Positions 47,874 to 59,600 of a DNA stretch of 64,000 bases are shown piece by piece. Source of the stretch: Spironucleus salmonicida. Its lineage: Eukaryota; Fornicata; Diplomonadida; Hexamitidae. The DNA is taken from contig CM035322.1 in NCBI GenBank assembly GCA_000497125.2, forward strand, positions 1,496,001-1,560,000, given 5' to 3'. The notes beneath the pieces are model-generated. The model made no database searches, was not told the origin of the DNA, and worked only from the letters and a program-made list of their open reading frames with translations. Within the stretch, counting starts at the first letter, position 1. Each line of letters opens with the position of its first letter. The position numbers and the translations under genes are program-made.

Positions 47874-47890
47874 TTTCCTTTTTCACTCTA
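47874..47890 (+). promoter_or_regulatory. TTTCCTTTTTCACTCTA element before NOG1
   Basis: The T-run plus TCACTCTA lies six bases before the ATG at 47897 and matches the uS15 element (TTTTCACTCCA) with one difference in the core. Confidence 0.45.
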
Positions 47891-47896
47891 ATAAAG

Positions 47897-49834
47897 ATGC
47901 CGGCGTATGATTTCAAATCTATACCTCCGATCTTAGCTTCGAAAGAGCTTATTGACGCTATCTTGTACAAAACTATGAGAAAGACACCTACTATTGTCAG
48001 AAAGCAATTTAATATTGCTAGAATCAGAAACTTTTATATGCTTAAGGTAAAGTTTACTCAGAACACAATCGACAACAAACTTTAAGACATCGTGGGAAAT
48101 TTCCCCAAGCTCGAGCAAATCCATCCATTCTATCGCTATTGGTTCAACGTGCTCTATGATAGGGATCACTTCAAGATCGCTTTAGGCCAGCTCAAAAACT
48201 GCAAAACCTTAGTGGATAAAGTCGGTTCTCACTATGTGAAATTGCTTAAACACGCCGATTCTCTATTTTAATGCAAACAATTAAAAGTTGCGGCCTTAGG
48301 TAGAATGGTTTCTCTCGTGCGCAAAATGGACGCCTATCTGCAGTATTTAGAGCAAGTACGTCAGCACATGGCTCGTTTGCCAAACATTGACCCCTCAATG
48401 CGCTCAATCGTCATTACGGGCTACCCGTCTGCCGGAAAGTCCTCATTTTTGAACACGCTCACGGCAGCCAACGTAGACGTCCAATCCTGGGCGTTCACGA
48501 CCCAGTCCCTCCTGGTCGGTCACGCTGACAGGTCGAACATCCGCTTCCAGATAATCGACACGCCGGGCCTCTTAGACAGAAACCTGGAAGAGCGCAACAA
48601 CATCGAACTCCAGGCCATCACCGCTTTGGCCTATCTCAACTCGACCGTAATCTTCGTTTTGGACGTCACGCAGGGCCAGATTTTCACCGAAAAACAGGTC
48701 CAGCTGTTCGACTCTTTGAAGCCGTTTTTCGCGGGAAAAAACGTCGTCATTTGCCTCTCAAAATCCGATTTGTGGGACGCCGCGCAGCTCTCAGAGACCG
48801 AAAAGCAGCTCATTCAGTCGCTCACGCCGTTTTCGTTCGAAGAAACGATCGGCCTGGCCGCAATTCCGTACATTTCGACGAGCGACTTCGCCGAAGCGCT
48901 CAAAATCGGCGGTCTTCAGGCCGTTCAGGCCACGCAGGCTCTCCAGCAGGAAAACTCGAGAATCCAGCAACTTATTTCCATCCCACAAATTCCGATGATT
49001 TCGTGCAGTTCGTAGTCGAATTCGGGCTGCGAGCGCGTTTTCAACATCGCTGCGGACCTGCTTTTGAGGCAGCGGGAGAGATCTGGCCTCCAGACGTACG
49101 GCCAGGGCCAATTGGCGATTCCGGGGCTCTACGTGGCGTATCCGAAGGGCAAAACGTCGAATTCGAGCGTTCCGGATTCGGTTCAGCAGCTGAACACGCA
49201 GGGGCTCAATCCGCGCCCTCTGTCCCAAGCTGACGGTTTCGTGACCGAATTGGACAAGGAAATGCAGTTTGGGCAGTCGTGCAAGTACATCTACAACGAG
49301 CGCGAAAAGTGGGATTTGGCGAGGCCTGAGTGGATCAACGACCCGATTCCGCTCATTCACAACGGGAAGAACATTTTGGACTTCATTACCGTCGACGAGG
49401 ACATCATGAAAATGGTGCAGGACTTAGAAGAGGAGGAGCGCCAGCTTAGCAAGTAGCCTGCGCTGTACGACGACGAGGAGCTGTTTAAGCGTTTGGCTGC
49501 GTACAAGCGCCTGACGGATCATTCGAGACCCAAAAATGCTGTTTTGGAGACCATCAGGGCCAAAACCAACGAGAAAAAGGCTATTTTGGAGCGTTCCAGC
49601 GTGCGCTCTGGCAAGGCGCGCGTGACGTCAATTACAAAGCAGCGTAATATATCGGCGACCGACATTGAGCTGAACTAACAATACAAGGGTGTTGGTGAAG
49701 CTGGTCTGGAAAAGGCTAAAAAGATATACAAGAAGAACAGAGTTTCCGACAGTAATCAGTCTGTGGCGCCAGAAGAAATGGCCAGACATTTAATGTCAGG
49801 TAAGATGAGTAATGGCACAAGAGCGTGGAGATGA
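47897..49834 (+). CDS. NOG1: Nucleolar GTPase NOG1
   Basis: 645 residues, the family's usual length. NOG1 is an Obg-class GTPase needed for 60S subunit assembly. The start MPAYDFKSIPPILASKELID is characteristic. GTPase motifs: G1 GYPSAGKSS (175-183), G3 DTPGLLDR (about 220), and a G4 in VVICLSKSDLWD (about 286-297), where NKxD is replaced by SKSD. The NOGCT region follows (LADGFVTELDKEM-like QADGFVTELDKEMQFGQSCK), then a basic C-terminus with RHLMSGKMSNG, cf. KPKHLFSGKRxxG. Three in-frame TAA/TAG are read as Gln. The segment 48,300-49,660 is strongly GC-rich, unlike both ends of the same gene. Confidence 0.96.
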
Positions 49835-50094
49835 TTATTTCGTTTTTTATAGGGCATTTTAGAAACACATACTCAGTACATTTGACGTCTGCACTTGGTA
49901 TCCGTGGTTAGTACTATTCTGTTTTATTCAGAGAACTTGGTTGGTTTAGTTGGAAAATTGACGATTCAAAGTCAAAAAGTAGTCTCTTAGAGCTTAAAGC
50001 TGATGCGGATATTATAGTAGAGGATATGGTATCAGCTCTGCAGAAACAGAGCGCAGATACACGTTTATCTAGTGAATGGCGAAATCGCGTTTGA
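49831..50094 (+). CDS. Possible small ORF overlapping the NOG1 stop
   Basis: An 87-codon frame starts within the ATGA that ends NOG1 (ATG at 49831). It begins MIISFFIGHFRNTYSVHLTS and continues with charged, protein-like sequence (LGWFSWKIDDSKSKSSLLEL). Base composition is more balanced than normal intergenic DNA here. No family is recognised; it could be a real small gene, a decayed gene or chance. Confidence 0.3.
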
Positions 50095-50457
50095 ATTTTC
50101 TAATAGATATCTAGTGTGATTGGTGTAGTTGTCGCGTGCAGTAAGATTAAAAATCCAAGTTCCTGATACTCGGCCTTCCTTAGACTAGACTTCGAAGCAA
50201 GTATACGAACAGAACTATTATCTGGCCAGAAAAATATCTGTGTATAATTGTGCCTTCAAAATACTTCTAGATGTATATCTGTATCTCAGGATAGTTGAGG
50301 TGGAGATTGGACATAGGTTATATAATCCATCGAGGTAGTGGATTAAATCCTGGATATTCAGTTACTAGTTGCATAGATTATAAATTAAGGTTGAATTTCT
50401 TATTTTGTCGTATAAGTTTATAATCACTAATATGACTTTTAACAATAAATAGTTTTA
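50095..50457. other. Spacer of mixed composition
   Basis: About 360 bp between convergent genes, less AT-rich than other spacers. No tRNA fold or gene is apparent. Confidence 0.4.
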
Positions 50458-52392
50458 TCACTCGGGGCATAAATTATCACATGCTGTTTTTAACACTTAA
50501 GTTTTTGCCTTCTTGAATAGTTTGTGATTAGAATCATTGACACTATACTTTTTATTTCTGTATGCACGGTTTAGTATTATTACTATTGCTACCACAATTA
50601 TAATTATAGCAGCAACAACCCCGATGGAAACGCTTATCACCATAGTACTGCTAGACCTATTATTGGAGCAGAGTTTTGGATCTTCCTCACAATTAATACA
50701 TTGTCCGTTTATATTCTCCATTCCATCGATACAAGTATCACATGAATTTTTATTACATTTTATACAGTTTTTGATTAATGTGCTACCACAATTACAAGAT
50801 TCCCCTAGGTTTAAATCTTAGCAATCAACACACTTTTTATTTTAAACACCCATTGACTAAATACACATATCACAACCATCAGCACCACATTCAATGCAAT
50901 TTTTAGTTGGGGTGTCTCTACATTAACACTACTAGTCCTTTGGCTGATCGCTATTACATTTATAGCATTATTTATTGTTAAGGTAATACCCGACATTGCA
51001 TTGTGTACAATTATCAGGAGTCTAATTGCACTAAGAACAGTTTTATTCACAGTTCTAGCAAGTATTTATCATATTATCCGATCCTTGTATGCATATTTTT
51101 CCAGAACCACAGTTACTATCATCTTAGCATTCATCCTTTTAACAAGTTTTGCCTACTAGTTTGAAATTTATTTAACAGGTCTTACAGCTATTTCCTGCGC
51201 ATTTGATACAATTTTCTAATAACTAAGTACCACACTAGCATTTTTAATTGATTGACATAGACCCAGAACAATAATGACACGTATTGAAGTCTGTTAAATA
51301 GTAAGTATCTTCGCATTAAGAACACTGACCTGAATGATCAGCCTTATCACAATGGTCAGGATTTCTAGTACAAGCTTTCTGAGAATTTAAGAAGTATCCT
51401 TCTATACACTTTGTGCACTCATGCATGGATGTGCATTCTGAACATGTCGATATACAGTTTTCGCATTTGTTTAATTCTCTGTCATGCTTAACACAGAATT
51501 TTCCAATACCGCAAAATTCATTATTGTTGCATTCTTATTGCGTACACTAGCCTTTAAGAGGCTTTTATCCTCCAATACAATTTAAGCATTGATTACCTTC
51601 GCACTAAATACAATTTTCTATCTTGTTCTCCTAACATTAACACTTTTGACCTTCTATCATATTCTTATCGCATGGTGTACATTACCTATCTTTATTGACA
51701 TATGAACTATGTTGGCATTATATGCAGACCTTATTATCCTCACACTTGTCACAATTATCAATACAAGATAAGCATTTATTGTAACCAAGGCTTTGCGTTG
51801 CACAGAATTGACCCTAACTGCACTCTGAGGATGAAAGACAATATGAAGAGCATTCTCCATTAATAAGAATATATCCATGAGTACATAAAACACACGTTGT
51901 ATCCTTACATGTAGCACAACCTTCTATTAAATGATTATCACAGTTACAAGCTAGAGGTTTGGTCATATCCTAAGAGCAGGGAACACACCAATTTCCTGGT
52001 ACCAAAACATATCCAGATTTACATGTTTGGCAAGTACTACTAGAACTACATTATTCACACCTTTCTGGACACTATTTACATATATTATCTTCAAGGAAAT
52101 ATCCATGTTCACAAAAGTCGCATACTTTCTCAGATTGGCATCCTTTACAGTTGCTTGAACATTCTATACACCTACCGTTAATAAGACTAAATTATCTCGA
52201 GCATGCTGCACATTTTTTACCGTCACACTTAGCACAATGTGGAATATATACCTTTTCGCATTAGCACTAACCATAAATTGACATATCGTAACCACATGGC
52301 AGACAGTCTTCTGGGTAAGGTCCAACATATGGGCTACAGTAGTATCCAGTTAGACACCTAGTATTTTCATATGCACATGAATTTGCTCCCAT
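50458..52392 (-). CDS. Cysteine-rich (CxxC) membrane protein, VSP/HCMP type
   Basis: 644 residues. From residue 6 to about 580 the chain is a tandem array of Cys-rich units with dozens of CxxC pairs (for example CEKVYIPHCAKCDGKKCAAC, CEQCSSSSTCQTC), spaced as in furin-like/VSP repeats of diplomonad surface proteins. A single strong membrane helix follows (MVISVSIGVVAAIIIIVVAI, 584-607) and a 37-residue basic cytoplasmic tail starting NRAYRNKKYS and ending CDNLCPE. This is the type I layout of Giardia and Spironucleus high-cysteine membrane proteins, though the Giardia CRGKA tail is absent. No N-terminal signal peptide is seen at MGANSCAYEN, so the true start could lie upstream. Likely a surface or endomembrane receptor-like protein. 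Confidence 0.85.
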
Positions 52393-53649
52393 TTTATAAG
52401 GAAACCAAATTCTGTATATTAATTATTTAGGGATTTAGTAAACAATGTTTCCTGATATATATTTACTCATTATAAATTCTATCACAATATAACTTATAAT
52501 AAGTTTTTGTATTCTACTAAGTTAATATAAATGAAAACTAATACATATTTAGACTAAAGCAATAACTTATTATAATAAATATTAAATATTTAAGTTAAAT
52601 AACAATAATTGTTATATTTAAATAATAATAATCTGAGTTTATTTATAATATAATAGCAAGTTCTTAAAATAGATTTGCTAAATTTCATAGCAGAGTTTTT
52701 TTAAAAATTATTATTCAACAACTTATTTGGTTTATATTATTTATAATTAATCTAGCATTCTACATATAAATTAAAAATAAAATTATATATTATAAATAAC
52801 AGGACAGTTATTAAAATTTAATTATATTTTTCAATATAATGATATTAATAAGGAATTGTCAAAATGGATACTACCTGCCAAGTAATAATCTTTTATTAAT
52901 ATCCTGCTGAACCTAGTATGAATTCTTAAAGTTGATACGATAACTACCATTTTACTGGTGTTGAAGCATAATTTTGATAACTTATAGGTTTATGTAACAG
53001 AAAATATTTATGAATTTTGTAAGAAAATTAATTTACTATTGCATGTTACCAATTAGATTTTTAATGAGGCTTAATATTACTATTTGGACTGAAAATAGTT
53101 AAAGAAACTTGAATTATTTTAATATCTGGTAAAAATATCACTTTTAAAGATTTTTTTAAATTATATAAGCAGCTTTTTTAATATGATTTTTTTAGTGCGC
53201 TATTTAAAGTAAGATTAGCTATTATTAAGTAACTCATTGTGTTATTTATTTAAGATATGATAAATTTATGAAATAATGGCTTAAATATTAGAAGATACTT
53301 ATTTTGTATCTTTTGTTTAAGTAAAAGGAGTACAGAATGATTATATTAATAAGTGCAGAAAAAGTAAACTGTACAATTTTTTACAGTAATATTGCAAATA
53401 TGATGCTTACTAGTTTAATATTGATGTACTAGTGATAAGTATAACTATCTAGATACGTTTATGATTATCAACTAAAACTTATATTAAAAATCGTAAAAAT
53501 AAATCTGTTTAATATAATAGACTTTGAGAAAGTACCATAACGTCTACAATATCTGAAGTATTTTAGATAATTTGAATATAAAGTATAAATAACAGTGAAT
53601 TTTTTAACATACGAATAAGAACTAATAAAATATAAAATTTTATATCTGG
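52393..53649. other. Long AT-rich intergenic region
   Basis: About 1.26 kb. The dynein frame stays open after its stop for about 270 codons on the minus strand, but the implied peptide has almost no Glu and very little Gly, unlike all real genes here. I treat it as non-coding. No repeat or RNA seen. Confidence 0.5.
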
Positions 53650-56600
53650 TCAGACAAATCTTACTCCAAAATAAGGTGCTTTTAGCATCCATTCTTTATC
53701 AGCGAATTTTGTTCGATTGCGCAACATCACAAAAGGTCGTACATAACCTCCAATTTTCAATGGAATTGCTAAAAACCCATTCGGGATACGTAGTTTCTTA
53801 GCATTAGCAGCTGAGCCAGATTTTAGTTTATTAAGATTACGCTCATAATCATCATCGTTTTCCTGAACTAATGCAATACTCGCAAAGAGTGGCATAAAGG
53901 GTCTATAACCTTGTCTTATTTCTGGCGTAACATCACATATAGTGTCCGCTTCTAGATCATACGCAGCACCAAATAACTCAAAATTAAGAATTTTGATATA
54001 AAAAGGTTATTTTTAGTTAGCAGTTTTTGGTAAAATTTCAACTGAACCATCCGAGTTTACAATTCCTTGAGATGTCGGAGGGGCTAAGGTTACGATAAGA
54101 CGAAGTTTATAGAATGGCACACAGAGTTATGTAGCCTGCGAAACTAGTAGATAATTCAAAATATCACCTAAAATCGGATAATAGGTTAGAGCAGAAATTT
54201 CCCAATATGTTATACGATTGACAAATGATAACTGATCATATATTCCTTTTTCAGTGATGTTCTGTTTTAAGTAATGTGGAATTAAGTTATTTATGAGGTT
54301 TGCTGGATTCTGGTAATGGCTGTGAACAGTAAACGTCAAATTATGAAATTGTTTAATAGACTGGATATAAATACGCAGTGCCGGCGGCATCTCATTTAAA
54401 TCTGACTAAATAAGGTCCTTTTTTTCATGTTATTGTTCAGAATGTGAGTTTATGATTTTCTGAATTTATGATTACGTGAAGGCGGAGCGAATATTCTAAG
54501 CCAGATGCGATTAAGATAATGTAGATGGTATTTTGTCCTGATTTATGTTTGAAATTATGTCCTCATTCGTGTTAGAGATAGATTGTAAAAGGTTTAAAAC
54601 CTAATTTATATCAATAAGCTTTTTAACGTTACTTAATTTTTTGAGGGAAGTTTATTGAACTGATTTTACTTGCACATGACGATATTTAGGGAAAAATTCG
54701 TTCTAAATGCTCTTTTTAAGCTAATCAATATTTATGGTATCGGGGTCAATTTAATTATCTTTATTCGAATCTTAAATTAATGCTTCTACAAAACGATCTG
54801 TGAATGTTAAATCTTAATTATTCGATTTTACTCGTTATATATCAACAAATTCCTGTGTTCGCGAATTTGATCCTTCTAAATCACTACATTTGCTATCTGA
54901 CTATTCAATAGAGTATTCTTCACATATATTGTTCTATTATTTACTATCATCAGTATTGATTGAGCTCTTATTATAGCTAGAAGTCTACGTAAATTGAAGT
55001 CTCATAATAGCTTCAAAATTACTTGTATTTCCAAGTGAAAGTTATCTTAGTGAATTAGATAACTAGTGTTCAAAGCTAACCAAAATTTTATCATTGGTAT
55101 CTATACTCGGCTGTGACAATATTGATAAATCAACTGACATCGATGGAAGGTTTTCTTCATCATTTTAAGATATTTATGCGTTCGAAATATTTAGATTAAT
55201 GATATAGTTAAGACATGAAATAAAATAGAAATCGTAAACTGTCAGGTTAGGTTTTGACATTAAAATAGCATATTTAAGAAATAAATGAGAAATTCCCTGT
55301 AATGATGGCTTTTATTATGATTTATTCAAGATTTAGTTGTTTTCACGATTTAAGATTTTGTTCGCCATTTACGAATATCTATTAAATAATACTATTCCGG
55401 CTAGGCTAAAATAATGTGCATATGCTCTATCTATTTAGTTTTAATTTTATAAATAGCAGAAATGAGCATTTACTGAATCCACTAAATAACCGAAACTTTA
55501 TCTACACAAAAAGATTTGATTATCATTAATCTAATCTTCTGGACAGCAGTTCATCTACTCAGCGAAATAGTTTGATGGAATGAAAACGAAAACTGGGAAC
55601 ATAGGAGTACCACGATGAATAGAATTCTTACGCTTTACCATCAGTTCAGTAAGTTGCTTTGCAGATTATGAAAAATTAGATTTTTAGTCTAATTAAACAT
55701 AAGTAGCATAATTTGAAAGATCAGTCATCGATGGTATTCGGTTCATAATTTTTTATTTAGTAATAACTTCTAGTTCTTTATCACTATAATGTATTGCATG
55801 TAAAAATTCTAAAATTTCGATCGCGGCGATATTTCTATCATAAAATACAAAAACTACAGGCATTGGTGCAGTATCCCCTTTACTTGAATATGAATTTAAT
55901 TGTATTTATTAATATTATGCTAGTTAACGGAATACACGCTGTCCAATGTCACCTAATGAAAGCAGCGATTCTGAAACCAAATCAGAATCTAGTTTGACAT
56001 GTTCTTAAGGGTAAAATACACCACATTGTTCAAAAAGAAGTGAAAAGGGGATCTGTAAGCAACCAAATAGCCGTTCTTTCAGTGATTTAAGCTGAGATAA
56101 GTTTGAAATTACTGATGTTTGAGATGATTTCGTATTTTATACATACTTTAATAAATCTTTCGGCGTAACACCCAAATATGGATTAAGAACGGTACTAATA
56201 AGGTCAAAACTCTCTACAACTTATGTTTAGTCTTGACCTAGAATTAGTAATTATAAGAGAAGCAATATTGAATTTGTTGGAAGATCCATATTAAATGGGA
56301 GCTATGCAAGCTAATCTGAGGTGATGTCTGGATCCATTTTGTTCTATAGTAATTGAAGTGTTCCATTATTTTGAAGAATTTTGAAAATCGAAGCGCTAAT
56401 TGGGTTTCCTGAACCTGCTTAGTTAATAAAATACTTAAGAATCGTCTAGAAAGGTAGTCGTGATTCAGATAATGCAGCAATAGTAGAGTGATGAAGATTA
56501 ATCCAATTAACTGAGTCCGTAATTAAAGGGCTGTACTTTGCAATTCCTAAAATCCAAAGCCATGTCATTGACATTTTTTGGGAAAGAAGCATATCTTACG

Positions 56601-59600
56601 GAATAATTTATTCAAAATGAGAAATAATTGGTTATGGCCCTTATGAAGGATATAAATCTTTTATATAACAAGCTAGTAAGGAATATAAAATCAAATCAAT
56701 ATGTGTTTATTAGTTTTACTACAAAACTTGGGTCATTAAAAATAATACAGATACATTATCTTTTAAGGATGTTTAGGCTAATACTAATGGATTTTCAGAA
56801 TTTTAATTTGAAATAACACCCAAGACGATTAAGAATGAAAAACTAGCTAGATAATAATATGGTAAGCAATGTTCAATATGCAGTAATGGGAAAATTCTTT
56901 ACAATAATATAGGGAGTATAATTTTAGATAATTTTCCAGAAACTTATCTAGAGTCAGTCTAAATCACAAAAATTAATGCTTATTTAAGTGTTATTTGCTC
57001 TTTTCCCAAAGATTTTTTAGCAATTTCTAAAACATCTTTATTTAAGTAATCATTAATTTCAGAAGATATACTTTATTACAAAGTTTTTAAGAAATCATTA
57101 TTACTATATGCCATGAAAGGTGCATGATAGGATGAAATTTCAAAAAATATATCTGTAACAAATGAAATTGCCTAAGCAATCCAATCTGCTATCTAATTTC
57201 CATTTGTAGCCACTAGCTAATGATATGTTAGGGTTTCTATAATTGATTAGTCTTCTAATTAAATAGATAAGAGTTTCTAATATTAAATAAACTCTTATTA
57301 GATTGAACTATAAGCTGATTCTATAAACTATTATAGAATAGTAGTATTATTTTTATTATTTATTACAGAAACAAGTTATGCTACATTTAGAATTGTCTAT
57401 GGCATGCTTTAGATACTTATAATTTACTATGCTATCGCTTAATCAATGTTTTCAATCAAAAGATTTTTATTGCCTGGTATTTAGCAAAATTAAACATGTA
57501 AATAAGATTTTAATTATGATATAAAATTAATAAAACATATATTTCGTAAAAACGATGTTCTATAACGATTTTCTGTTTACTGTCGTAAGGAAAAATCAAA
57601 TCCAAAAATAGACTGTACCACTAAATCTTATAATATATATTTTTAAGTGTTTTTTTATAACACAGATTATGCATGAATAATTGCAGTTTTATCGTAAAAG
57701 TCTTAAATATAAATCTTCAGATCTTTTACAGCTTCTTCATAAGATGCATCATTTACTAACGAAAATACAAACTAATATTCATGTAATGGTTGAAGCAAAA
57801 CAACAGATAAAGCACCAATTACAATTTAAGATCTTTTCTAAGATGTTTTACGATTTTTCAATAAAAGTAATTTATTAATTATAATTTTAGACTCTTAATC
57901 AATTTTATTACTACCGAAATTCTAGAATAATAAAATACTAAGCGTTGATTCTAGTGCTCGACATATTATACTTTATAATGATTTAACTGGTAGCTCTAAG
58001 TTTATTATTTGAATATAATTATAACAGTGAATGTAATGCTGGTTAATAACATGATTCTCGCTTGCTAGATACTTATTTTAGACTAAGTCCTCATACGTAT
58101 CTGAATAGCTGAACGTATTTCCAGTTTTTAGTTGAAGAAGTAGCTCCAAATACAAAGCAACAGAAATAGCTAAACTTTAATCTACTATAAATGTATTAAT
58201 CTCCATTTTCCAGTATAAACTACACGCATAAACAGCTTTATATGCAAAATCACCAGGAACCCAAGAAATATTTTAAAGCTTCAATACAAATGTAATAGGA
58301 ATGTCCATACTTAAGAATTCTAATATATTATTTAAAAGCATACCCTCTTCTTCTTTGGCTAATAAAGCTAGTACACGCTTATTATCATTATTTTCCTTAA
58401 TCAAACTAATTTAAATTGACTATTACTTCATTGTAGCACATACACATTATGCGAATTAATCTTTGTAGTTAACTTCTGCTAGATCAGCGAATTCTCCTGA
58501 AAGTATAGCCTTTTCGCAAATTTGGCTTGTGATATTGCCAGAAATACCGAAAACTAAATATGCTGTCGTTGCAACTGCGTCAAAGATAGCAGATTTTGCA
58601 AAGTGTGTTATAAGTTTAAAAGATTGCTTAGATGCATCAATGATAGTGAATAACAAATCCCGAATCTGTGCCATTTCTGCTATTGATATTTATAGAGATG
58701 CGTTTGCTGACTGCTCAGACTAGGCAATAAGATTTATATTTTTCTAAAATTCATCAAAATTAAAAAATTGCATTTCTAAATGTTTTTTAGTTGTGTTAGA
58801 TGGTCCTGCAAGAAGCTCAAAAAGACGAAAAGATGAGAAAAGAGAATTAATTTATTAAACATAGCTTTAACATTTTTAAAGGATAATATTGCATAGATTT
58901 GATGCCAGCTTGGAAAATTAAACTAATGATATATTTGCATATTTTGAATGTAAAGAACACCATTAATAAATAGAAATAACAGATATGCCAAATTATGTAA
59001 AAGTTACGTTCCAATTTAATTGTAGGCGAGTTGGAAGATCAATTTTATTAGGTAAATAACACCCTGACATTACATAAGTTCCAAGGAAATCTATATGTTT
59101 AAATATGAGCATATTTGACTGCGCCTTTATGAATTTCTAAGAATCTATATTTATTTATGTAATTTTTTGTTCTTATATTTGTTTTATTTTATTATCATGG
59201 TTAGTATTGATATCTAGAGTAACTTCTTATATTTTTTCTTATTAGTATTCGTTCGCTAAAGTAAAATTATTAATTTGATGTAAGTTTTTCACGATTTCAT
59301 ATACAGGGGATTTACAGGTACCAATTGTTTAAACTTTCTAGACTGAATTATACTCATATTCTTTGGTGAATGGTTAATCGTCGATAATCAAAATGCTTAA
59401 ATTTGCAGCTAAAAGAGCAGCAATGGTAGTCCTATCAATTAAACAAGGTAAATTATAGGATTATGAAACTATGATGGCTAAGCTAGATAGTTCTTCGTTT
59501 GAAAATAAGCCTTCCATAGGGCATTATGATTCAGTACTATAAGTTATATAGTTAAGAAGCATTAAATTTTCAGGTGATAACTTTTCCATCAAAGATTTTG

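Noticed and set aside
48751-49360. Plus and minus alternative frames within NOG1 (160 and 189 aa)
   Set aside because: They lie wholly within the NOG1 frame and reflect its high GC content.
50340-50365. GGATTAAATCC stem in the spacer as a tRNA T-arm
   Set aside because: The loop lacks TTCRA and no acceptor, D or anticodon arms can be paired around it.
52831-53649. Minus-strand frame open for about 270 codons directly after the dynein stop, in the same phase
   Set aside because: The implied peptide has only about one Glu and very few Gly and is dominated by Ile, Leu, Ser, Gln and Lys, unlike every accepted gene. With only TGA as stop in AT-rich DNA, such runs arise by chance.
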